Shown: positions 1 through 4,204 of the stretch, piece after piece | Position numbering within the stretch: position 1 is the stretch's first letter | Layout: the number at the start of each line of letters is the position of its first letter | Assembly: GCA_002316345.1 (NCBI GenBank) | Contig: DCDI01000005.1 | Span: 5,918 to 14,962, forward strand | Reading direction: 5' to 3' | DNA length: 9,045 nt | From: Phyllobacteriaceae bacterium UBA1059 | Lineage (GTDB): Bacteria; Pseudomonadota; Alphaproteobacteria; Rhizobiales; Rhizobiaceae | The notes under the pieces: generated by a model | Databases searched by the model: none | Seen by the model: only the letters and a program-made list of their open reading frames with translations | What the model was told of the DNA's origin: nothing | Made by a program: the position numbers and the translations under genes

Positions 1-662
1 GTGGGCGCACAACCAAGCTGCGCGGCGCATTCGGCGATCGCGCGATCATGCCTGGCCGTCAGCCAGTCGGCGATGCGCTCGCCCACCGCGTTGCGCTTGG
101 CGGCCGCGTCGCTGTCTTCGTAAGGCCAATCGAGAACCGGCAGCGGCACCATGGGTTCGCGATTGATCGGGGCTGCAACGGCGAGCGACACGAAGGGCAG
201 TCCGCAATGTTCGGCAACCAGCGCGCCGCCGGCTTCCATCTGGTCGGTGACCACGGCCTCGATGCCATGCTGGCGCAACAAGGCTGGCGCCTCCATGCAC
301 AGCGTGCGGGTGATCGCGGCCATGTCGCTCACCGTGCGGCGGATGCCGAAGGGGAGCGATGGTCGTCGCGTGTTGCGGATCACCGATGTCGGCGACCAAT
401 CGCAGCGGGCTGGATCGAGCGCAATCAGCTCAAGGCTTTCCGGCAGAACGGCCGCAAGATCGGGATGGCCGACGTAAAAGCATTGATGGCCGCGTTCAGC
501 CAATGCCGCGCCAAGTGCAGCCATGGCCTGCAAGTGGCTGGACAAACCAGGCGAGAAGAACGCGATGCGCAAGCCCGATGGCCCTTGTCTTGTGCAGCCT
601 TCGCGCCGCCGATTGCTTGATTCCCAGAAATAGGGCTCGGATGGGAAATAGGGCTGGAACAT
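1..662 (-). CDS. CrtX-like glycosyltransferase, N-terminal part (runs off left edge)
   Basis: The minus-strand frame is open from an ATG at 662-660 to the window edge (about 220 residues, no stop) and encodes the N-terminal acceptor-binding half of a GT-B glycosyltransferase. From the internal TTG at 572-570 it reads RIAFFSPGLSSHLQAMAALG, the usual N-terminal strand and helix of UDP-glycosyltransferases. Further on come DQMEAGGALVAEHCGLPFVS and INREPMVPLPVLDW, which closely resemble the DQMEPAGALVAE / PLNREP / PLPVMPF blocks I recall from zeaxanthin glucosyltransferase CrtX. Known for the family: transfer of a sugar from a UDP-sugar to a hydrophobic acceptor in the cytoplasm. The nucleotide-sugar half lies outside the window, so donor and acceptor are unknown, and no carotenoid genes are visible. 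The start is uncertain: TTG 572 gives the standard N-terminus, while ATG 662 adds 30 odd residues containing a short repeat. Confidence 0.85.
   Translation of the reverse strand, partial: MFQPYFPSEPYFWESSNRRREGCTRQGPSGLRIAFFSPGLSSHLQAMAALGAALAERGHQCFYVGHPDLAAVLPESLELIALDPARCDWSPTSVIRNTRRPSLPFGIRRTVSDMAAITRTLCMEAPALLRQHGIEAVVTDQMEAGGALVAEHCGLPFVSLAVAAPINREPMVPLPVLDWPYEDSDAAAKRNAVGERIADWLTARHDRAIAECAAQLGCAP
627..655. repeat. Two direct copies of GAAATAGGGCT, 18 bp apart
   Basis: GAAATAGGGCT occurs at 627-637 and again at 645-655, a period of exactly 18 bp. If the glycosyltransferase starts at ATG 662, this encodes a six-residue near-repeat around PYF. If it starts at TTG 572, the pair lies 55-85 bases upstream in non-coding DNA and could be a tandem binding site. 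The identity is directly seen; the role is not known. Confidence 0.6.
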
Positions 663-729
663 CGCGCGGAAAGCCGCCTGAACTCAGCGTGATCGCGTCT
701 CCTGCCACGGCAAAGAGGGGCAACCAAAC

Positions 730-757
730 CCTGACTGGAGCGCTTGCCGCCCTATAT
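730..757 (+). promoter_or_regulatory. Predicted housekeeping promoter for the DUF2585 gene
   Basis: CCTGAC at 730-735 and CTATAT at 752-757 are separated by 16 bp. Compared with the rhizobial sigma-70 pattern CTTGAC-N17-CTATAT this is 5/6 and 6/6 matches. Transcription would begin near 764, about 27 bases before the TTG at 791 and downstream of the other possible in-frame starts (ATG 641, GTG 689). It therefore helps decide the start of the downstream gene. Not experimentally supported. Confidence 0.5.
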
Positions 758-790
758 GGGAGCGATCGGTCATCCACTTGCGAGGCGTTC

Positions 791-1384
791 TTGACGAGTC
801 ACGATCTTGCTTCTGCCGCGCCACCGGCTGGCCGGGTCAAATTCATACCGCGCCCGGCACCTGTTCTCGTTTATGTCGCCACCGTTCTCGCGATCCTCGC
901 CGCCAAGGCCGCCATTCTCTACTGGATGGGCAACGACGTGACCTGCGCTTGCGGCGTGAAGCTGTGGCTCAACGATGCGACCGGGCCGGAAAATTCCAAG
1001 CAGATTGCCGACTGGTATTCGCTTTCGCACCTCATTGCCGGCATGCTGTTTGCCGCCGTGATGTGGTGGACCTCGCGGCGCTGGCCCTTGGGCTGGATGA
1101 TCGTCGCCGCAGCCGCGTTCAGCATGGGCTGGGAGGTGGTCGAGAACACGCCGTGGATCATCGCGCATTTTGGGGAGTCCGAGATCGGCGCGAACTATGC
1201 GGGCGACACGATCGTCAATTCACTGGGCGACAGCGTCTTCGTGCTTCTCGGCTTCGTCGCAGCCCTACGATTGCCGCTGTTTGTTGTGATTGCGCTGGGC
1301 CTGCTAGCGGAAGCGGCGGTGACCTTCGCGATCAACGACGGATTGATCCTAAGCACGATGCGGTTTGTGGGCGGCTTGTTCTAA
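791..1384 (+). CDS. DUF2585 / UPF0314 family integral membrane protein
   Basis: A 197-residue protein of unknown function. From the TTG at 791 it shows about five hydrophobic segments (near residues 24-47, 79-93, 99-116, 144-160 and 162-180). Family-typical polar blocks are present: CACGVKLW (52-59), ENSKQIADWY (67-76), SH (79-80), GWEVVENTPWII (113-124), GDTIVNSLGD (138-147). I recognise these as the DUF2585/UPF0314 pattern found in rhizobia and relatives; family members are about 190-200 residues. The frame is open back to 359, but TTG 791 is preferred: GAGG lies five bases before it, a promoter-like element sits at 730-757, and the longer reading would overlap the divergent glycosyltransferase. 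Alternatives are ATG 641 and GTG 689. The protein probably sits in the inner membrane; clustered conserved H, E, N and D residues near the membrane suggest a catalytic or binding site, but no activity is known to me. Confidence 0.85.
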   Translation: MTSHDLASAAPPAGRVKFIPRPAPVLVYVATVLAILAAKAAILYWMGNDVTCACGVKLWLNDATGPENSKQIADWYSLSHLIAGMLFAAVMWWTSRRWPLGWMIVAAAAFSMGWEVVENTPWIIAHFGESEIGANYAGDTIVNSLGDSVFVLLGFVAALRLPLFVVIALGLLAEAAVTFAINDGLILSTMRFVGGLF

Positions 1385-1402
1385 AGGATGAGACTGGCCA
1401 CG

Positions 1403-1424
1403 TAATTTGTTAATAATTTGTTAA
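1403..1424 (+). promoter_or_regulatory. CtrA-type box made of an 11-bp tandem repeat
   Basis: The 11-mer TAATTTGTTAA occurs twice back to back (1403-1413 and 1414-1424), followed by CC. This creates TTAA (1410-1413), seven bases, TTAA (1421-1424), an exact match to the alphaproteobacterial CtrA half-site arrangement TTAA-N7-TTAA. A weak -10-like GCTAAT lies at 1442-1447, so a transcript activated from this box would begin near 1450-1455, at the base of the hairpin described next. CtrA binding is inferred from the motif alone. Confidence 0.55.
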
Positions 1425-1449
1425 CCATCTTCCTGTGAGATGCTAATCA

Positions 1450-1538
1450 GTCACCTCGCCGGCGACCACGGATGAACTGGCGCCGGCAATGAGGTGACGC
1501 ATAGAAAAGGTCGGCCTTGTGCCGGCCTTTTGTTTTTT
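1450..1538 (+). ncRNA. Candidate small RNA: long hairpin plus terminator
   Basis: No convincing protein is encoded here. GTCACCTC (1450-1457) pairs perfectly with GAGGTGAC (1491-1498). Stacked on it, GCCGGCG (1458-1464) pairs perfectly with CGCCGGC (1481-1487), leaving only a three-base AAT bulge (1488-1490). The apical loop is 1465-1480 and may close further by CCA/TGG. A short linker leads to a typical rho-independent terminator at 1507-1538. A CtrA-type box and a -10-like element stand just upstream. The order regulator box, start region, structured body, terminator fits an independent small RNA of about 85-90 nt. Alternatives are a 3' untranslated end of the DUF2585 mRNA or a repeated palindromic intergenic element. 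The 5' end is approximate. Confidence 0.5.
1507..1538 (+). terminator. Rho-independent terminator
   Basis: AAGGTCGGC (1507-1515) pairs with GCCGGCCTT (1521-1529) with a single G-U wobble, loop CTTGT, followed by a T-rich tail at 1530-1538 broken only by one G. It would end transcription from the DUF2585 gene or the candidate small RNA. Read on the minus strand the same stem is followed by TTTTC, so it may also weakly terminate the small membrane-protein gene transcribed toward it. Confidence 0.85.
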
Positions 1539-1585
1539 GGCTGCTGGGCAAGCGCTGCCGGCCCGCAAATTGCTGCATCCTGGTT

Positions 1586-1747
1586 CTAAAACACAGCCAG
1601 ATAGCGAAGCAGCGAGATGATGCCGATGATGATCACGATGAGCTGCACGATCTGGCGCATGCGAGCATCGAGCGGCAAACGCTGCACGAGCCAGAGCACC
1701 AGAATAATGACAAGGAAGGTGATCAGGATGCTGATCAGAACTGACAT
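1586..1747 (-). CDS. Small membrane protein, Thivi_2564-like (53 aa)
   Basis: The minus-strand frame ATG 1747 to TAG 1586-1588 encodes 53 residues. It has two hydrophobic segments, starting MSVLISILITFLVIILVLWL and ending around residues 34-53 (QLIVIIIGIISLLRYLAVF), joined by a short polar turn, LPLDARMRQ. This layout matches what I know of the Thivi_2564 family of tiny membrane proteins, whose function is unknown. A strong ribosome binding site (GGAGAGGG, ending seven bases before ATG) supports translation. The opposite strand also has an open frame (1517-1744), but it reads as a charged, D/H-rich complement of these hydrophobic codons and is a shadow. It is divergent from the metallophosphoesterase, with 73 bases between the start codons, and convergent with the terminator at 1507-1538. 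Confidence 0.8.
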   Translation of the reverse strand: MSVLISILITFLVIILVLWLVQRLPLDARMRQIVQLIVIIIGIISLLRYLAVF

Positions 1748-1762
1748 GGATTATCCCTCTCC

Positions 1763-1779
1763 ACGGCGCCGATCGCCGT
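1763..1779 (-). other. Perfect 5' UTR hairpin of the small membrane-protein gene
   Basis: ACGGCG (1763-1768) and CGCCGT (1774-1779) form a perfect six-base-pair stem with loop CCGAT. If transcription on the minus strand begins from the -10-like CTATAT at 1793-1788 (weak -35 CTCGCC at 1815-1810), the RNA would start near 1781 and carry this stem at its very 5' end. Such stems can protect mRNA from decay; that role is inference. Confidence 0.4.
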
Positions 1780-1787
1780 CAGCATCC

Positions 1788-1815
1788 ATATAGGGGACAC
1801 AAGGCAAGCGGCGAG
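1788..1815 (-). promoter_or_regulatory. Predicted promoter of the small membrane-protein gene
   Basis: On the minus strand, CTATAT at 1793-1788 exactly matches the rhizobial -10 pattern. CTCGCC at 1815-1810 with a 16-bp spacer matches the -35 pattern CTTGAC at 4 of 6 positions. The ten-base string CCCTATATGG here is identical to that at 750-759 before the DUF2585 gene. The -35 overlaps the ribosome binding region of the divergent metallophosphoesterase gene. Moderate to weak evidence. Confidence 0.35.
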
Positions 1816-1820
1816 GCGGG

Positions 1821-2348
1821 ATGATCTACTTCACAGGTGACACGCATTTGCGCGAAGCGCGCGGTTTGCGCATCGACCGCCGCCCCTTTGCCTCCGTAGC
1901 CGAACAGGACGCAGCGCTGATCGCCAACTGGAACAACGTCGTGGGCGAGGATGACGAGGTCTGGCACCTCGGCGATTTCGCGCGGGGCGATCAGGCGGCG
2001 ATCGAACAGCTTCTCACGCAACTGAACGGGCGCAAGCACCTGATCATCGGCAATAATGACCCTGAAGCAACCGTCGCTGCGCAGGGTTGGGCGAGCGTGC
2101 AGCACTATGCCGAACTCCGGCTCGAAGGGCATCACCTCGTCTTGTGCCACTACGCCTTCCGCACATGGAACGGGATGGGTAAAAGGTCGATCAACTTGCA
2201 TGGCCATTCACACGGGCGCTTGAAGCCGATGCCGCGTCAGGTCGATGTCGGCGTGGATGCGCAAGGCTTTCGGCCAGTGTCGCTGCAGACCATCCTGACC
2301 AACAAGCGCTGGGCGAGGCTCAAGTCTCCTGACGCTAGCGCTGGCTGA
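1821..2348 (+). CDS. Metallophosphoesterase family protein (175 aa)
   Basis: A compact single-domain calcineurin-like phosphoesterase. The metal-binding signature is complete: DTH at residues 7-9 (D-x-H), GD at 51-52 (HLGDFARG), GNND at 77-80 (a GNHD variant), H110 in LCHYA, and GHSHG at 128-132 (G-H-x-H). These ligate a two-metal centre in the family, which hydrolyses phosphomono- or diesters. The substrate cannot be told from sequence. The length (175) is typical of small stand-alone members, and there is no signal peptide, so it is cytoplasmic. ATG 1821 is chosen because the first core strand (MIYFTGDTH) starts right there and GAGG lies just upstream. The gene ends inside the last codons of the convergent TetR gene (14-bp overlap). 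Confidence 0.9.
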   Translation: MIYFTGDTHLREARGLRIDRRPFASVAEQDAALIANWNNVVGEDDEVWHLGDFARGDQAAIEQLLTQLNGRKHLIIGNNDPEATVAAQGWASVQHYAELRLEGHHLVLCHYAFRTWNGMGKRSINLHGHSHGRLKPMPRQVDVGVDAQGFRPVSLQTILTNKRWARLKSPDASAG

Positions 2349-2880
2349 TCAGCGCGCGAAGCCGTTCGATCAGGCTCTTGATCTCGTCGGGCTTGGCGAC
2401 ATCCAGGCTGAGCAGGTCGCTGCTCTTCAAGCCACTGATGGCGCAATACAGGATCATTGCGAGTTCGGGGTCGCCGAGATCGGCCTTGATGCGGTCGAGC
2501 AGCTCACGCTCGTAGCGGCGCACGGGATTGAGGAAGGAAGGGTCTTCCGCAAGTGCTGCAAGGATGCCCGACGACGGAGGTCGCTTGCAGACGTGCTGTT
2601 CCACGAAAAGATCGAGATAGGCGTGCGCGACCGCATGACTTTCGGGCGGCCTGTCCGCTTCGCGTGCCTTTAGTGTCTGGTCATACTCTTGAACGAAAGT
2701 TTCGACGGTGGCTTCCAGCAGTCTCGATTTGGAGGGAAAGTGGTAAAGCAACCCGCCTTTCGAAACGCCGGCCTTGGCCGCAACCGCGTCGAGCGACAGA
2801 TTGCCAGGTCCTGTTTCCCAGGCCAGTTCGGAAGCCGCTTGCAGAATACGGTCACGCGTTTCGTTGCGTCCTGTCACCAT
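2335..2880 (-). CDS. TetR/AcrR-family transcriptional repressor of the adjacent efflux operon
   Basis: A 181-residue regulator, the usual TetR size. The N-terminal DNA-binding domain starts with RDRILQAASELAWETG and continues with the helix-turn-helix LSLDAVAAKAGVSKGGLLYHF (about residues 28-48), then PSKSRLLEA. The all-helical C-terminal half would bind a ligand and dimerise. Members of this family bind palindromic operators and release them on binding a small molecule, often a pump substrate. ATG 2880 is preferred over an in-frame ATG at 2934, because the longer version would run through the operator at 2905-2920 and AGGAG lies about 11 bases before 2880. It is divergent from the adaptor/pump operon with the palindrome between, the classic layout of a local pump repressor. 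The inducing ligand is unknown. It converges with and overlaps the phosphoesterase gene by 14 bp. Confidence 0.92.
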   Translation of the reverse strand: MVTGRNETRDRILQAASELAWETGPGNLSLDAVAAKAGVSKGGLLYHFPSKSRLLEATVETFVQEYDQTLKAREADRPPESHAVAHAYLDLFVEQHVCKRPPSSGILAALAEDPSFLNPVRRYERELLDRIKADLGDPELAMILYCAISGLKSSDLLSLDVAKPDEIKSLIERLRALISQR

Positions 2881-2896
2881 TGTGACATGAGCTCCT

Positions 2897-2929
2897 CTTG
2901 ACAATACCGTCCAGACGGTACAGCTATCC
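2897..2929 (+). promoter_or_regulatory. Predicted promoter of the RND efflux operon
   Basis: CTTGAC at 2897-2902 is an exact -35 match to the alphaproteobacterial pattern. The -10 is poor: with an ideal spacer no CTATAT-like hexamer is present, and the best candidate, CTATCC at 2924-2929, needs a 21-bp spacer. The palindrome occupies the spacer. Transcription would begin around 2935, leaving a leader of about 70 bases before the ATG at 3008. Confidence 0.5.
2905..2920. promoter_or_regulatory. Perfect palindromic operator, probable TetR-family binding site
   Basis: TACCGTC (2905-2911), CA, GACGGTA (2914-2920) is a perfect inverted repeat in the divergent region between the repressor and adaptor genes. 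It begins immediately after the -35 element CTTGAC at 2897-2902, so a bound repressor would block RNA polymerase heading for the pump genes. It also lies 25 bases upstream of the repressor start, which allows autorepression. The site is seen directly; which protein binds is inferred. Confidence 0.75.
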
Positions 2930-3007
2930 CGCACTGCAACACAACTCTTTTCTGCTACCCTTGCGGTAGTTCACTGATTGAAACCCGCGTCCACCCGAGC
3001 TTTTCTC

Positions 3008-4204
3008 ATGATCAAACGCCTCCTGATTGCCATCGTCCTGCTCGCCCTTGTCGGAGGCGCGATCGTTGGCTTCAACATGTTCCGCGACAAGGCCATCACG
3101 GACTTCTTCGCCAATATGCCGGTGCCGACGGCGACGGTTTCGACCGTTGCTGTCGAAAAGCGCAGCTGGACGCCGAACATCGAGGCGATCGGCACAATCA
3201 GCGCCAATCAGGGGGTCGATCTGACGGTGGAAACGGCCGGCGTGATCACCGAGATCAACTTCAAGGCCAATCAACAGGTCAAGCAGGGCGATGTTCTGCT
3301 GCGCTTGGACGATGCGGTGCAGCGCGCCGATCTCGAAGCGGCCAAGACGCAGGCAGCACTCGACCAGCAGTCGCTGAAGCGCGCGCAGGAACTGCAGCAG
3401 CGCGGCGTGGGCTCCAACGTTTCGCTGGATACCGCACAGGCTGCTGCCCAGACTTCAACCGCACAGGTGCAGAAGCTCGATGCCGTGTTGACCCAGAAGC
3501 AGCTGCGCGCGCCCTTCAGCGGCACCGTCGGCATTCCGCGTGTCGATGTTGGGCGCTATTTGTCGCCAGGCGATGCGGTCGTGACGCTGCAGGATGTCAG
3601 CACCATGCGCGCCGACTTCACCGTGCCGGAACAGCGCCTCGGCCAGATGCGCATCGACCAGCCCGTGATCGTGACGCTTGACGGTCAGGACGGCGAGTTC
3701 AAGGGCAAGATCACCGGCATCGATCCGAAGATCGACCCGGCTAGCCGCCTAGTTTCCATCCGTGCTGCGATCGAAAACCCCGACAATGTCCTGACCCCCG
3801 GCCAGTTCGCACGTATCAAGGTGCAACTGCCGGCCGAAAACGACATCATCATCCTGCCGCAAACGGCCGTCGTGACCTCGCTTTATGGCGACTATGTCTA
3901 TGTCGTGCGTCCGATGGAGCAGAAGAAGGCGGAAGAAAACAAGGAACAGAAGGAAGAGCAGGGCGATGCCGCCGCTGCCGCAGGCCAGCCGCAAACGCCG
4001 CCGGCCACGCAGCAGGCATCCCAGGTCTTCGTTCAGCTTGGCCGCCGCAACGGTGCGGAGATCGAGGTCAAAGGTGGTCTCAATGTCGGTGACCAGATCA
4101 TCACGGCCGGCCAGAACCGCTTGAGCAACGGAACGCCGGTTGCGATCGACAACACGATCGACCCGGCCAAGTCCGGTGAGCCGACACAGGTGTCGCAGCA
4201 ATGA
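3008..4204 (+). CDS. RND efflux periplasmic adaptor (membrane fusion protein)
   Basis: A 398-residue HlyD/AcrA-type adaptor that would bridge the inner-membrane pump and an outer-membrane channel in the periplasm. The N-terminus MIKRLLIAIVLLALVGGAIV is a hydrophobic anchor without a lipobox cysteine, so it is an uncleaved anchor or signal sequence rather than a lipoprotein. In order follow the lipoyl half-motif ETAGVITEINFKANQQVKQG (85-104), a short alpha-hairpin (about 105-165, Q/A/L-rich), the second lipoyl half LRAPFSGTVGIPRVDVGRYL (166-185), the beta-barrel region around 200-285 and the membrane-proximal domain. A K/E/Q-rich then A/P/Q-rich insert lies at about 313-347 in the membrane-proximal part. 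ATG 3008 is chosen as it starts the anchor; a TTG at 2978 would add ten residues. The ribosome binding site is weak. The stop overlaps the pump start by ATGA. Confidence 0.93.
   Translation: MIKRLLIAIVLLALVGGAIVGFNMFRDKAITDFFANMPVPTATVSTVAVEKRSWTPNIEAIGTISANQGVDLTVETAGVITEINFKANQQVKQGDVLLRLDDAVQRADLEAAKTQAALDQQSLKRAQELQQRGVGSNVSLDTAQAAAQTSTAQVQKLDAVLTQKQLRAPFSGTVGIPRVDVGRYLSPGDAVVTLQDVSTMRADFTVPEQRLGQMRIDQPVIVTLDGQDGEFKGKITGIDPKIDPASRLVSIRAAIENPDNVLTPGQFARIKVQLPAENDIIILPQTAVVTSLYGDYVYVVRPMEQKKAEENKEQKEEQGDAAAAAGQPQTPPATQQASQVFVQLGRRNGAEIEVKGGLNVGDQIITAGQNRLSNGTPVAIDNTIDPAKSGEPTQVSQQ

Noticed and set aside
46..399. Minus-strand open frame of 117 codons in another frame of the glycosyltransferase
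   Set aside because: Arginine/histidine-rich out-of-frame translation; the frame starting at 662 contains the conserved blocks.
48..620. Plus-strand open frame of 190 codons
   Set aside because: Reads as R/H/Q-rich complement of the glycosyltransferase codons with no recognisable motif; the minus strand has clear family motifs.
359..790. Long upstream extension of the DUF2585 frame on the plus strand
   Set aside because: It is antisense to the glycosyltransferase, has shadow-like R/A/S-rich composition, and lies before the predicted promoter and ribosome binding site of the 791 start.
1517..1744. Plus-strand open frame of 75 codons
   Set aside because: D/H/N-rich complement of the hydrophobic codons of the minus-strand membrane protein; begins inside the terminator and has no ribosome binding site.
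2553..2885. Plus-strand open frame opposite the TetR gene
   Set aside because: Shadow with R/P/A-rich composition; the TetR helix-turn-helix on the minus strand is clear.
3749..4201. Minus-strand open frame opposite the adaptor gene
   Set aside because: Leucine/arginine/aspartate-rich shadow; its L/F stretch is simply the complement of the adaptor's K/E-rich insert.
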